A stretch of DNA of 64,000 nucleotides from Poronia punctata. Lineage: Eukaryota; Ascomycota; Sordariomycetes; Xylariales; Xylariaceae. The notes beneath the pieces are model-generated. The model made no database searches and was not told where the DNA came from. It saw only the letters and a list, made by a program, of their open reading frames with translations. The stretch's first letter is position 1; the number at the start of each line of letters is the position of its first letter. Both the position numbers and the translations under genes were made by a program. The stretch lies in NCBI GenBank assembly GCA_022579005.1, contig MU401614.1, positions 1-64,000 on the forward strand, written 5' to 3'. This document shows, piece by piece, positions 14,101 to 27,667 of this stretch.

Positions 14101-17100
14101 GAAACAAATGCGAGGAATGGAATCGGCGTCGCTACTGCCGAGCAGAGTAAATAGAGTGCGTAAAGCGCCCAATAAGAGTTATTTGCGTGCTGGGCAGTGG
14201 GAAGAGGACAAGACTTACGCACGCAATGCTTCTACATTGTACTTTACTTCGCCTCACGCAAGGTGGAGGGGGGGGGGCTTGTAGATTGACGTCAAATCAT
14301 AACCTTCTCCCTTTCGACCGACCAGCCTGTTTGTACCTACTCGGGCCAACCCACCATTCCGCGCAACAACTGCAGCTGCGACTGGCGTCTAGCGCGTCTG
14401 GAATATCACAACACGTGGGAATCGGATAAACCTCACAGCTCTGTCGGCCCTGTTGCGCTAGCCGGATTCGGCCCCCAGGTGTTCTTCGCTGACCGATCTA
14501 TAAGTCGAGAGTTTTCCACACGATATGGAGCCCGGCCCAGCTCGGCCTCGGAAAAGTCGACTCCGGTATCTGCAGGCCACTGTATATCACGCGCTCATGT
14601 ATTATTATCTCTTTCGTGGTTCTCTTGTTGTCTCTTTCACTTTCTCGCGTGCCCTTGTTTTGCACTTATTTTTGGCCCCCTCATGCTACGTTGTGTTTGC
14701 GTTGAAGATCAGTGGCCCAGCGTCGTAACCACCCGGTCGCGCATAATCAGGCCTCTGGACACCAACTGATATACTTGCTAGAGCAGATGACGGCCAATGC
14801 TTCCCTTGGACAACTCTAGCGACGACGGCGACGACGGCGACATACGATGCCTAATGCGTGGGACCTTGGTGAGACCACGATGATGCTGGCAGGGTTACCT
14901 TGTGTGCGGTTCTTGACGGCATTCTCGCTCTGACTCTCCTCGATCGCCATGGGATACAACATGAAGCATAAAGCTTAAACTTGGGGTCCGTTTTCTGGTG
15001 TGCGGAGGTGGATCGGGCCTGTCCATCCATGGCCGGCGAAGAGCCGAACAGAGTCAAAAACAAACAAATAAACAAAGAGGACGGCTAGACAAGGACTCGG
15101 ACAACCCAAGCCGACCACCGGGCCGGGCTATCGAACAACCAACCATAGCCAACCATCGGGAGTGGGAATCCGACACGTCTGGTCCGTTGTTTCTATTTCC
15201 ATCAGCGGCAGCCACTATGGACAAGCGGACAACTCATCATCCAGATCACATGGGCCTCTTTCTTACTAGCCATCCCAGCATATACAGCATCACATCGCAG
15301 CACAACGCAGCACAACGCAGCGTATAGCATCGCATCGTATCGCATCATCACATTGTAATGGTTACAGTCTGTCACAGGCAACCAGTGCTACTTTCAATGT
15401 CGAAACAACTCATACATGCATGCGACCGCAACGTGCGACTCTTTTAGTTTCGGGCCACAGTGCAACAGGCCGAAGTAGCCGTATTGACCATGACGAACCC
15501 GTATGTTTTCCTAGGAACATTTGAGGGGTGTATTTGTAGTTGGGCGAGCGTGTGTAGGATGGTATTGTGGGATGGTATCGCATGATGAAGATAGGTAATA
15601 AACAACAACATAAAATGGGTTGTCATGTTTATGCGGGACGGGGGCTGTAGGGGTGTATCGTTTTCGGGACGAAGGATTCCCATCGTTGCTAGTTGCGGTT
15701 GAAAGTTGAGGCGAAGTCAACATACTTGGATGACTAACCTACCTACCTGCATACCTACTCGTACATACATCACGTAACCTTGGAGGAGAGAAGAAAGGGC
15801 ATGCGTGTATGTGCGTATGTGTGTGTGTCCATGTGTGGTTCATCGTTCTTTCCACTGTCTACATGTAGATACGTAACTTACTACATGTACCTAGCAGCCA
15901 ATGAAATACATGTAGGTATGCAGATACACACACTTAACCCTACATACTTTGAGATGGATGTTCTTTTCTCCTAGGTAGGTAAGGTATTATCCATGTCTGG
16001 CACTTTCCTCGATGCCGAAATGCCCAACTCTAATTACCAAGCATTCGGCCGTAACAGTCGAGATGAACTGGGGTTGGCTCGTGCTGATCGTGTTTCTTAC
16101 AGATGGCCTAAACTAGGTCTGACCATGTATTTCGGAAGTAATATCTCCTAATAGCTTATGTCCGTCGAATGTCGGCGAATGCACCTGCCATTGTGAGATC
16201 TGTACTCCGTTTAGACTAGGCTCCTGTCAAAACATCTACTGGACCCGCTGCTGATTCCTTCTGAGGCTGCATTTTTCTTTACCTGCTCATCCTTCGCCCT
16301 CCCTTCTTCGTCTAACCTAGTGCGTCGGAATGTTTTGTCGTTGCCATGACTGTTCAAGGGCGTGCGGTGTACGGCGTGCGTTAGCTGTTTAACTACGCCT
16401 CACTCGTTCTCAGCCCTATTAGCTTCAAGCTCGGGCTCGAAGTGGGCATTTCCGGCTTCATCATCGCCGCTTAGTCTTCAGCTCAGAAGGCTTAATTATA
16501 CTCGGAGAGGAAAAAACCCTTACTACCAGGGCCCTAAAGATTGACATTGCATTTCCCCGGGGACCCATCCTTCGGCCTCTGCCTAATCTCGTCGTGGAAA
16601 CCGGAAACTGTTAGCCACACTGTTTTGTTTTCACCTCCTGTTCCTTCCGAAACTTGCTAAATTGTCGGCTCGATTCCTATGCCAAACCCCTATGTCTCGT
16701 CCTGACGCATCAAGGTAGAGAGTCGATCACGATACCTCGCCTATCTTCTCAGAGCTCGCAAGTATAGTTACCGATACGAGTAAGAGGTTGGGGTAGACAT
16801 AGACGGCCACGGTAGTTGACAAAGCCTTACCATGGTCTCGGAACCGGCACTCTCCCCCCTGACACCATATCCAACATGACGATGAGAAAGCCTCTTGATG
16901 TAAAGCTAGACGCTGCCTATCTAACTTTTACAATTATACGACAAATGAGCGTTTGAATCCAGAACATTGTACGAGAGTCTCCGAGATAAGTTACATGTCT
17001 CCTTTTTAGTTCTCCGCGAGACAACAGAAAACTAATTAGACACAGAGATCATATAGGGGCAAGCCCCTGTTTCGAGTTTTACCTACCCCCTCCCACGAGA

Positions 17101-17369
17101 CAAGAAGTCCCTTTCATCCGGTCATCATCTGTTTCAAAAGACGAGCTTCGATTCTTTCCTTCCTGCGATGAGATCGGTAGGGATGAAAAGGAGGAACCCA
17201 ATTGTCAAGTCCAAATCGTCGCAGTGTATCTACAGAGTCATGGACTCGTGGGAAATGGGTGAAGACACTCCTGGCTCGGAAAGAGAGACACTTGGGAAAC
17301 ATCTCCGCGTGTCCCTCTTTTTCTGTTAGCTGAATCGCCTCCATCTATAACCTTGCATGAGCCAAAACA
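11110..17369. other. gene-poor intergenic region
   Basis: I see no supportable protein gene. The ORFs are short and lack recognisable domains or plausible exon partners. The stretch includes the tRNA-like locus near 12.0 kb, CATCGCA/CAACGCA simple repeats near 15290-15345, and TACTCGTA octamers at 15756 and 16775. Confidence 0.55.
11983..12058 (+). ncRNA. tRNA-like locus with B-box and hairpin
   Basis: GGTTCGATTCC at 12038-12048 matches the RNA polymerase III B-box consensus and sits in a T-arm-like hairpin (GTTAGG 12034-12039 pairing CCTAAC 12047-12052). Upstream, TGTGCTACA (11983-11991) and TGTAGCACA (12012-12020) form a perfect 9-bp stem with a 20-nt loop. No cloverleaf can be completed: the sequence after the T-arm has no matching 5' acceptor strand, and no anticodon arm is visible. 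It may be a tRNA 3'-half relic, a tRNA-derived SINE piece, or a small Pol III transcript. Confidence 0.4.
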
Positions 17370-17441
17370 GTTCTTGTGGCCTAGTGGTTAGGGCGTCTGT
17401 CTTACACACAGAAGATCCCCGGTTCGACCCCGGGCGAGAAC
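17370..17441 (+). tRNA. tRNA-Val (anticodon UAC)
   Basis: A complete 72-nt cloverleaf. Acceptor GTTCTTG pairs with CGAGAAC (one G-U). The D-arm is GCC/GGC with the loop AGTGGTTAG. The anticodon stem TCTGT/ACAGA encloses CTTACAC, giving anticodon UAC, which reads GUA valine codons. The T-arm is CCCGG-TTCGACC-CCGGG. There is no intron. A T-rich run (TTTCTTTTTT) follows at once as a Pol III terminator. Confidence 0.97.
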
Positions 17442-17442
17442 A

Positions 17443-17452
17443 TTTCTTTTTT
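17443..17452 (+). terminator. Pol III terminator of tRNA-Val
   Basis: The run TTTCTTTTTT lies one base past the tRNA 3' end. A T-run of this kind is the normal RNA polymerase III stop signal. Confidence 0.8.
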
Positions 17453-18754
17453 CTAGTTTATGTAGGTTAGTAACTGGTCCTTGTTCAAGGCCAGTGTAGA
17501 GTTCACGATCTATCTACCATACGCAAGACAAGACATACCCACAGTCATGTCACCCCCTTATCAAGAGCAAAAAACATGCTACCTCCTAGACTAAGGTGCT
17601 GCCGCCATTTCATCAGAGGAGGAGGAAGGATACAGTTTAAGTAGGGGGCTGTTTTTTTTTTTTGACATTACTCGGCAGAAAGGTATTTGTAAATTTAAAC
17701 TACCAATTATGACCTAGCTCAGCATGCTCGAATGCCTCATGGGAGGCTATTACATGATTGTTCTTGCCGTTGTTATGTTTTACGCCAGGGGTTGCCACCT
17801 ACACAACCTGCAGATATACAGACAGACACCCCTTCAACAACAAATCAAGTCTTTGTAGCGAGTGCGATGGTGATAAACTCCTCCACGCTACATTTTCCTC
17901 TCCTCCGTTTAAAATGTTTAACACTTGGCTTTGATGATGTGCCCTTTGCCGGGAGCCTCTGCCTCTCGGCAGAGACTATTAAACATACTTGATATATTGT
18001 TGATCACGTACCTATGTTAGATCTAGATAGAACACCAACCAAGACGAGCTAGGTTTAAGATCTTTATTCTTAATCTTTTTCTTGCCGAAGCGAAAAGTAA
18101 TACGTATGTATCCCACTGATGGAGCAATTTGCCTTACTTAACCCTCTGAGTCCTTTGCCAGTCAGGGATAGAAAGGAAGGGTAATATAATCTGACATTGT
18201 CAAGCCACACCCACTTAGGTTAACATTTTCCACCAAGAGAGTCATCCTATAGGGAATCTACGTATAAAAGCAGGGGCAGATATAGTCAGTCCCTGTTCTT
18301 TCTATTTTCCAAAAGGAATTTCTTTTTTCCTTCTTTCTGTTTCGTACTATAATATCAAGTTTGACTTACCTTCTTGTTATAGCAATCTAAGTAAAGGGTA
18401 CCCAAGAAAAAGACAAGAAAAAAGGGGGGAGGGCGTTCGTTCACTTCATTGCCGCGGATACATTCAAATAATAGCAGAATAGTCACGTATTTGTTACAAG
18501 AAATTATTTGGGTTCATTCATAATACAGTTAGCGAGCCCAGACTACTCTTAAGCTAGGTAGGTAAGGTAGGTTCTTTCATCCGCTGCTTCTCTGCCTTCC
18601 TTTTTTCCCACGCATTTTGCATTTCATGTAGAGAAAAAAAAAAACCAATTCATCTTGAATCATAACTTGCCAGAACATAGTGAAGTGACCAAAATAGTTC
18701 AATAACCCGAGGAACGCTAACATTACAACAACCAAAAGCTTTGATGGAGCTTTA
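17453..18754. other. intergenic, downstream of malate synthase
   Basis: I see no gene here. The stretch holds short homopolymer tracts (a T run near 17651-17662, an A run near 18634-18643) and presumably the malate synthase 3' UTR at its right edge. The short ORFs on both strands have no recognisable content. Confidence 0.55.
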
Positions 18755-20612
18755 TTATAGTTTACTAGCAGGCGCAGCACTGCCGACGGCCGTGATCTCG
18801 TTATATAGAAGCGAGGTCAAAAAGTCGGCGTAATCCTCGCCTGTGACCTGGCCGGCGAAGTACTGTGCCGCCAGGCTGAATTTGTTACCTGCGGGTGCTT
18901 TGGAGGCTAGTTGATCAGCCTGCTCCCGTAGGAGTCGGAGGGCGTAGGCTTTGTCGACGCGCTTGCCCTCGGCCGTTGTGACGCCGTGCTTCACCCATTG
19001 CCATAGCTGTGACCGAGACACCTCGGCTGTTGCTGCGTCCTCCCTGTTGAAAGTTGGTTAGCCATATGTATCCTCCTTATTGGAGCCATACCATCGGAAG
19101 CAGATAGATAAAGACCATACATAAGATAGTTGATAGGCACGCAGCCGATACCCCGGATCCAGGCTTCCATGTACCCAAGACCGATATTCAGGTTCTTGCG
19201 AATGCCGTCCTCGGTAATCTTGCCGGGGACGTTCATGTTGAGTAGGTCGCGGGCGGTAATCTTGACGTCCTCACGTCGGACAAACAGCTGGTTGGGCGTG
19301 GGCATGTGCTCGTTGAAGATATCGGTTGCGATCTTGGCGAGCGCGGGGTGTGCCACCCATGTACTATTTCATGTTAGCTCGATAGACAGTCAGAGGAGGA
19401 AGGGATAGGTCATGAGAGCCCGAGGGAGCTACGTACCCGTCATGGCCGGCGCGGACTTCGCGCAGCTTGTCGGCCCGCACACCGTCCATTGCCTTATCGT
19501 TTGCGGCCTTGTCGTCCTTGATGGGGATCTGCGCCGCCATGCCACCCATGGCGTGTACGCCACGCTTGTGGCAGGTCTGGATGAGAAGTTTAACGTAGGC
19601 GTCCATGAAGGGCACGGTCATGGTAACCGCGCTGCGGTCGGGCAGAACAAAGTCGGGATTGTTGCGGAACTTCTTGATGGTGCTGAAAATGTAATCCCAG
19701 CGACCACAGTTAAGGCCGGAGCTGTGGTCACGCAACTCGTAGATGATCTCCTCCATCTCAAAGGCGGCCAGGATGGTCTCGATCAGCACCGTTCCTCGAA
19801 TCGTGCCCCTCGGCATACCGATGTAGTCCTGGGCGAGGTTGAAGACGTCGTTCCAAAGGCGTGCCTCGAGGTGAGACTCCATCTTGGGCAGGTAGAAGTA
19901 GGGGCCATAGCCCTTGCGCTGGTATTCGAACGCGTTGTGGAAGAAATACAGACCGAAGTCAAACAGAGAGCCAGAGATGGGCTCTCCGTCCACGGTGACG
20001 TGGCGCTCCTCCAGGTGCCAACCTCGAGGTCGGACAATTAGGGTGGGTAGTTTACGGTCTTTTCGGAGTTTGTATTCTTTCGGTCCCTGCTTGAAATCCA
20101 CCTGGCCTCGGATCGCATCATATAGATTGACCTGGCCATTGATCATGTTGTCCCATGTGGGGGCACTGGAATCTGTGCTATCTTGTCAGCCCCTTTGTTC
20201 CGAAATCTTGCGTTGCCTATCACCAGCCAGCCCCTTATTGACTAGACTTACCCTCAAAATCAGCCATATATGTCCAGACATCCGAGTTTAGGGCATTGAC
20301 GACCATCTTGCGATCAGTAGGGCCAGTGATTTCAACACGGCGGTCGACAAGGCCGGGAGCGGGCGGTGCACCCTTCCATGTCGGATCCTCGCGGATGTGG
20401 CGGGTTTCGGGGAGGAAGTCGGGCAAGGTGCCACGGTCGATCTCCTCCTGACGCAGAATACGGCGCTCTAGCAGCTTCTTACGTGTGTTGTTGAACGATC
20501 TGTGTAGCAACGCCAGAAATGCTAGGGCCTCGGGAGTGAGGATCTTCTTGTGTCCAGGGCGTACGGTCCCGGAGACGGAGACCCCCTGTAGAATAGCGTC
20601 GGTGATGGGCAT
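18755..20612 (-). CDS. MLS1: malate synthase, peroxisomal
   Basis: Malate synthase condenses glyoxylate with acetyl-CoA to malate in the glyoxylate cycle, allowing growth on acetate or fatty acids. I read four exons: 20252-20612, 19437-20172, 19121-19363 and 18755-19043, with introns of 79, 73 and 77 nt, giving 542 residues, the usual eukaryotic length. Visible motifs are RPRGWH (about 168-173), the family signature from HNAFEYQ to EARLWND (about 199-229), [21 protein letters not shown] and GRWDY (metal-site region, about 265-280), and MEDAAT, whose Asp449 aligns with the catalytic base. The last three residues are SKL, a PTS1 peroxisome signal. I chose MPITDAIL as the start because an in-frame ATG 27 codons upstream would add an unconserved leader. 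Transcription is away from the GIN4-type kinase. The filamentous-fungal names are acuE and acu-9. Confidence 0.97.
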
Positions 20613-23600
20613 TGTGATGAGGTTGTGTATATGCAAACAGTTGGTGTGAAGCCGAGTTGATGGCGCGAATGCGCTTATGGGGAGATCAGACACAACTGTG
20701 TACGACAGATAGGAGTGTTAGAATCCTCGTTGGACTCTTGTAACGGCCGAGTATAGTACGTAGATGTTATCTTTAGGTAAATGCGATGTTAGCAGTCGTT
20801 TGCCGGCCTTGAGCTTATGATGTATGCCAGTCCAGCTGCGGGAGTGTAGTGTAAGGCTTAACCGAGGATATTATTTTACAATGTGTGGATAACGCGTGTA
20901 GGTATGTGACTCAAGCTCAAAGTAGGTACATGAAATAATCGAAGCTAGACAGAAACAACTCGGTGATCAAATGGAGGGGGGTACGGATAGACTATATAAC
21001 TTCTACCTGAGGCACGATCGGTACCTTTGCTATTAGGTAACGTGGATGTAGATACCTCGCGGCGACGAAAATGACCAGGGGTGAACAGAGCGATGATGTA
21101 TGCCAGGGTCTCGATGTCACTACCCTGCCCGACTTCTCAGGCCTCTCCGCGTATTTTCGGTCCCAGGGTACATGAGTACACCAGGAATGGGGGAAAACAT
21201 GAGCTAGGGCACAAGTGTAGGCAAGGACTTCATTGCTACTGTTTTAGTACGAGTTGTTGACTTGTTAACTGGCTATATGATGAATAATGATGACTCGGGG
21301 GGTATCAAGATAGTACGTCTTGGCCCGTCCCAGGCCGTCAGGCTAGGCCTGAGCTGTGACGATGGTAGACTTCTACGTCGAGTTTGGAGCCTTGGTGGGT
21401 ACGAGTAGTGCTGGCTTCGGCTAGAAGGACGAATGCTGACTGGCTGTCGTCAAACTGATCTAGCCGGCCGGGTGGCAAGCCGGGGTTAAGATGGACGATG
21501 GGCGACGTCGAAGCTTGTGAAAGTGTGGGGAAATTTATTTACTTCCTTACCACTTTGAGATATGTCGAACATGAATGCAGATGAACTGACGTATGTTGAT
21601 AGATATTGGGTAGGTATTGGAAATTCTTGGACAGGGTATACAAATACCCTCGACTTGTTGTCTTTGACCTCTTATATATATATATATATATATTTTTTTG
21701 GTTTAGGTCAATTGCCCAGGTCCTCGACTTAATTCGACTCGATCACACTCGACTCGATGGATTTCATGTAATGGATGCGAATTGTGCTACACAGGCCGGG
21801 CCAGACTCCGGGTCTTATCGTTAAACCAAGGCAGAGAGTGAGCTAGCGGATGCCGATTCGTGTAATTGTAAACCCGGATGACAAACTCGAATCGATCCGG
21901 AACCGGAGCCGAATGACTATACTTGGGCGGCCGTATACTGCCGGCTCTTTGGCGGTTTGTGACGGGGTGAGAATACCTATCTCGACGATGGTATTGTGTT
22001 TGAACTTGGGGGATGGGGGATACAGATATTTTCTTGTGGGGTGCCGAGGCCCTAAGCATTTGATGGTGAGGGCTAATCACATGCGATTTGCCAATAATAT
22101 CCCGAGTTTTGATCGCTGGAACGAACCGTTACTGGGGTTAGCTTCGTTTCAACGAGGAAATGACATAATCCCGTTACAATACTACCAAACTGCCGGTTTA
22201 TTTCTTTGTCGATCTTGGTTTACCTGACCTACGAGAATATACGTATATACTAGGTTAACTAAGTGACTAGGTAGAAGATACTATGTTCTTCTGGCATTAT
22301 CAGATTTTCTACGTATAACAGAACATAACCTTGATACAAACATATATGCAGATTTGCTGTAGACGTACCTGTCACAGGCGCTACACACTCGCCCTACCGT
22401 GCCGTGGTGCCGTGCTATGACCACTATTTAACAAGTAATTAATAATTAACTAACCCATTACCCACATAGTTTACCACATCTCAATGTGTTGTGGCGTTCT
22501 TGTTCGAATCAACAACCGATTTTACGCGTAGTCCCCCCCTTATTACACTACTTAATGACTCTTTCCATCCTATTGAAAAATACAAGCCTAAATACCACTT
22601 ATTCCTTTCGTCCTACCATGCCGGCAACGGACATGATATGCGAAAATATACATGCACTTTCACTTTCCGACTAAAAAGTCATGTATCTAGTTCTAGCCCC
22701 CAAGAAACTTGAACCTGTTCCAAGCATGTCAATACAACTTTCCCGTCTAGAGTAGATTTGGTAGGTTCGTGCGTCTATACGTGTGTGTACATATGTGGTT
22801 GGGCGGGCAATACTCGGGGCTTCAAACTATTTCTCCAATAGCAGCTCTCAATTCTGGGATATCCATTCCCGCGTGTATACACGTAAAGGAGGTAATCTCA
22901 CCGTTTTGGTATTACCTATACGACTTCAAATGCAAAAGTGACAAGCTGAGCTGAGCCGAGCCGAGCCGAGGTCGGCTGTTGAGCTATGTACTCGTATGGT
23001 TGGGGTTTCCCACGTAGGACCTAGCCTCCCTAGGTATCTTTACCGACAGTTTCCGAACCCCGCCGAGAAGCCGGTCTCAGCCGCATGATAGCGTCGGATC
23101 TAACGTAGAACCACATACTCAAGTTGGCTAACCCTACATGTAGGTAGGCACGTAGGTGGTCAACAGAGTACAGCTCGTTAGAAACGGTTATCGAAGCCTG
23201 GTATTCCGTTTGATAATAACTACATTTTTCTTTTTATTCTTATTAGGTAGGTGGACATGACCGTGCCTCTGTGACGGGAGCTACGCTGTCTAGGTGAGTC
23301 CGGTTGACCCTTTCGCCCTTTTCCTTCATGTACCTGCTACTGTGACCCCGTCCACAATCCTAGTTATGCTCCGTACGGCCTACGCCCTCACATAGCGACA
23401 TCCAACGACATCCATTCAAGATCAATGGATAGACCAACGGACACGTCGTCTAGTAGGAACAGCGCGAGACCCTTGTCTCCAATCACCTCCCTCTGTGATT
23501 TCTCCCGTCTGCACCCACAATTACTGTACCCCAACGAAGTCGCCCGTGAACAGGTGAGACGGCTATTACACCAGACGGTGATAAGAAAAGTTCGTCATCC

Positions 23601-23780
23601 GTAGATACAAACCCCCAAACGAATCTGACGACACCGAACAAGCCAGTGTACCCCCTCCCGTGTGTTGTGATACTGTGCCCACAGCCGCCTTTCCTGCGAG
23701 AGAGCATGCGCCCAGACAAATGTACAGAAAAAGATAGATACTTGTACAGTAGACCACTCCCTATCATGCACATCAACCTT
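20613..23780. other. intergenic, upstream of malate synthase
   Basis: About 3.2 kb with no supportable gene. It should hold the malate synthase promoter on its left side. A TA run followed by T's lies at 21673-21699, GAGCTGAGCC-type repeats near 22946-22971, and TACTCGTA octamers at 21400 and 22989. The ORFs present (at most about 125 codons) have no recognisable domain. Confidence 0.55.
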
Positions 23781-26700
23781 TCAAGAATTCAGCGTCTTGA
23801 TCATCATCTTGACCTTCCTTTTCTCAACGATGAGCAGATTTCGTACGCTGAATACCGAGTTGATCGTATCCACTACCTTGTGGAAGCTACTCGCAGCTCC
23901 CCGTTCTTGGGTGAAGCGAGCAATGGAAAGGTGACCACGTTTTCCGTGTTCGATCACCGTCATAATCTCAGCAGCAAACGCCACTTCTTTCAAGTTGAGG
24001 TCTAGTATTTCCCATGTCAGCCCTCTCTATCGAGGATAAGTTGGTAGAGGGACGACTTGTACTTACAATTCTTTTTGCCCACGCGGGCAAACACGATGTT
24101 TCTCTCCTTGTCCACTTGTACGTCTCGAATGCCATACTTGCGCCATTCCTTGAGCAGAATGACCATCTCCTGTCGAACCCGACGACGGGAGATCGAAAAA
24201 CAGAGATGCTTGGTTGCTGGCTTCACGCGGAATAAGCGGGCAAGCCAACTCTGCTGAGGTTCGATGTTGCGTGTCGTCGCGTCCTCTTCCCATTTGCTAG
24301 GGTTAGAGGAGCGGCCAGTATGGCTTAAGATACGAGTCGCCTTCGGGCTTGGAGCATCTTCCATTCGAGCACCTGTAGCTTCAATTAGCAGAGTGGGCGA
24401 GGCCATTCTCACTGGTTGTCGTCGCTCACCTGCAAGTGACATGGGCATCTGCGATGTGTCCTTACTATTGCGCCAGAACGCAATATTGAAGCTCTTCTTC
24501 TTGGCCGGGGGGACTAGTCGACCTTCAGAGGAATTGGTCGATACGTATGTGAGCCGATCTGTTCGGCTCGACGTCGAACCTCCCTGTGAATTGAATAGAT
24601 CCTCTTTATCTTTAGACCCTCGTTTGAACCAGGATGATTTTTTTCTAGTTGGTACGGGCCTCGTGCAATTCCCAGATAGCGATTCCTGATCTTCAGGACG
24701 GCTATCAGTCGGTCCGTCACGCAAATACCTCTGCCGGAGGTCGAGTTCCCCCTTGGACCTAGTATCTGCAGCCGTGTCTCCAGACAGTTGGTTACGGAGA
24801 GCAGAGGGCTTTGAGTTGGAGGTATTCGCTTCCGGATAACGGTTGGCAGCCGGAGAGTTCACGATGCGTATAGTATTCTCGTGCTGGGCAAGGAACTCTA
24901 GGCCCGCCTGGTCATCCATGCGCGCCGACGTTGCATTTCCAATAGGAGCGGACACGATCCGATGTTTGCCATGGGCGTGACCACGGTTTTCGACCTTGTG
25001 CTTTTCGTTAATCGATGGCAGGGGGATCTTGTCCTTTCCCCACTGGGTACTGTACTGCGAATATATAGGAGCCGAGACAATTCTGCGATTTGACTCATCC
25101 TCCACGGCCGGACTTCTCAACTGCGTCTGACCGCCGAGTAAAGACGCGCCGTGCTCAGTGCGCCTTAGGATAGAGGCCGAAGAAGTCGGGGTTGGCGGTA
25201 GTGGTCTTCGATCCCAGGGCCGTTCATGTCCCGCTAGAGGAGCAGGAATCAAGGCAGCATCCCCCGGGAATGAAGAGTCGGCGGGAATGTCGCCTAGGCA
25301 CGATTCCGGACTGAGTAAAGAAGCATTGAAGGCGTCATCACAGTCCTTGGCTATGCTGTGGCTGAACTCACGCACCTCTTCGTTCCATTGCATGCTGTCC
25401 TGTCCCAACTGGGGTATGCTCATCATAGACTGGGTGCCTTGCCGGCGTCGCCCATTCGTGCTCCTAGCTTGCTTGGCATCATTCAGGGACTCTGAGAGGG
25501 AGATATAATCGCAGCCATATGTTGCATCTCGGGACGTCCTTACAGGCGCCCGAGTTGTTTCATTCTGTCCTCGTGACTGACTCCGTAGGTGGGAGAAATC
25601 GACTCCCCGTTTGCGCCTAGATGCTGGCCTCGTGTAAGGGGCACTTTCACCACTTTGGATGGAGCATAACGATTGTCGTGAAGCGCGCAGGGCCGCCGGG
25701 GCAGCGATTCGCCGACTAGTTCTCGGTGGCCTGGGATTCGTAGATGTGCTTCTGACCGAGCCATTGGGGGCGCGACGCGACGCTGAGGACCGGCTTGAGT
25801 TCTTAGCCGTGCTACAGTTACGATGGACTACAATCTTGGCGTGGCTGGCGTAAACATTCTCTATGATTCTTGACGACTTGTAGGGGTCGTAACTCAGTAT
25901 CGTCGCTCCCCCGTCCGTAGCGTTGTCCGTCTCGTCAATGCTTCCGTCGGTGGGCACGGTGGAGATGACGGTAAAGCGTGAAGGTGTTCTGCCATATCTC
26001 GAGGGGAATTCGGCCGTGGTTAGCTTTTTCTTCCAATGGGAGGGCCGTAGATGATGGTAGTCGCTTGCAGAGTAAGTCAAGTTCATGTCGTAATTCTCTA
26101 GTTTCTCTTCTCGGTAGTTGAACAGTAACCAGTAGAAGAGCTTTTGGTCGTTAGGCCTGCAACGGATATGATGTCAGCCTTATCAGTCAGCTGGGACGGG
26201 AGACGATGGTTCACGGCTTACTGCGCATTGGTTAATTGCATGGCGATCTGCTTCTCCGAGAAGGTGTGCCACATGGATTTTAACTGCCTAAGGATCTGCA
26301 AGTCAAGTTCTTCTGATGGAACAGGTTTGGACCTGTCGTTGGCGCCTGTGTTGATTATCCCGCCCCCGCTATTTAAATCGTCCAGGTCGTCGTATTTCCG
26401 GACAAGAGGGTGCTGCCATATCTTGCGAATGGAAATGCGCTTTTGAGGGTCCGTTCGTAGCATCCTGGCAATCAGGTCCTTGGCTTCCTTGGACAGAAAG
26501 TCGGGTACGACATAGACGCCCTTTGCGGCTTTTGCGAGTAGCCTAGGCACGTCTCCGTCTGGGTCGTCAAAAGGGAGTCGCCGACACAGGGTTGCATACA
26601 GTATGCAACCTAGGCTCCAGATGTCAACTTTATCAAGCTGGTAGCGCTGCCGGGCAATCAATTCAGGGGCGGCGTAGTGAGGACTGCCGCAGGATGTTTT

Positions 26701-27667
26701 GAGGGCGTGAGACGGGCTCTGCTGGATTGCTGCCATGCCGAAATCTGCAATTTTCACAATGCCGTTGGACTTCATAAGGATGTTCTCCGGCTTGAGATCC
26801 CGGTGGCAGATATTGAAGGAATGGACGTACTCCAGAGCACTCAGAATTTGTCGAAAGTAGCCCATCATCTCAAATTCAGGCACCGGGCCAAAATGGTTTA
26901 TATACGTGAACATATCTCCGCCGTCCATGTACTCTAGGACAAGGTATCTAGGAATAAACGGTCAGCCAAGGTCGACACCCCGTTGTACGCATAGTGAAGA
27001 TGAGAACCCACATTTCTGCGCGGTTCTCCCAAATATCATGCAACTTGACGATGTTGGGGTGGTTGATGAGTTTCAGTATGGCAACCTCGCGTTCTATCGA
27101 TAGGGGCATTTGCCTCTGCGAGTTGAATTCGTCACGGGTACGATCCCACTTGTCTAGTTCGGCCATACTTCCCGCCGCGGTCAGCTGTGTCATGTTCTTG
27201 GCGAGGATTTTGACAGCAACAGTGTCTTGTGTGGCACGATGCCTAGCCAGGCGAACACGGGCAGCCGAGCCTTTTCCCAACGTCTTTCCCAACTGCCAAG
27301 GGCCGATATGAGTCTTTCGGTTGCCACTCGATGCGCCGCTTGAGGCGGAAAGCTGGGAGATACGCTTATCTTCGTGGATCTCTTCCGCCACCGAGGCTCT
27401 GTGACGCGGAACATGGGACGGCCGTGGGTGCATGGCGTCGCTACCAGCATTATGAGAATTTCGATTTGCCGTGAGACTGGATTTTGATGTTTCCCGTCCT
27501 CGGACGGGGTCATTAGTAGCATGAGAACGTAACGGGTTTGGCACAGCATGAGGCGGGCGATTTGGCTTCCCAGCTTTATCATACGGCGGTGCATTGAGGA
27601 CTCGATCAGTTGCGTCTCCAAGAGGAGCACGACGAACGTTAGGCCTGGAGCCCCCACAACTAGCCAT
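23781..27667 (-). CDS. GIN4: Gin4/Kcc4/Hsl1-type Ser/Thr kinase with KA1 domain
   Basis: Kinases of this family act at septin rings or the bud neck, linking septin organisation and morphogenesis to mitotic entry. Four exons, 27012-27667, 26222-26947, 24067-26156 and 23781-24001, with introns of 64-65 nt, encode 1,230 residues. The kinase domain spans about 122-400: glycine loop GKTLGKGSAARV (127-138), ATP lysine K153, HRDLKPEN (Asp269), DFG (Asp287), and an activation loop ending CGSPHYAAPE (to 314). A long, basic, Ser/Arg-rich and probably disordered middle follows, with repeats of the type RIVSAP. The C-terminus, about 1115-1230, resembles a KA1 membrane-binding domain (LSIARFTQERGAASSFHKVV). 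The final exon is needed to complete KA1, so the gene extends past the long single ORF. It is divergent from SMC5. Assignment to Gin4 rather than Hsl1 or Cdr2 rests on overall resemblance only. Confidence 0.88.

Noticed and set aside
19412..20041. 209-codon ORF on the plus strand
   Set aside because: It lies antisense to the well-supported malate synthase exon 2. Its length follows from codon bias on the other strand, and it has no domain.
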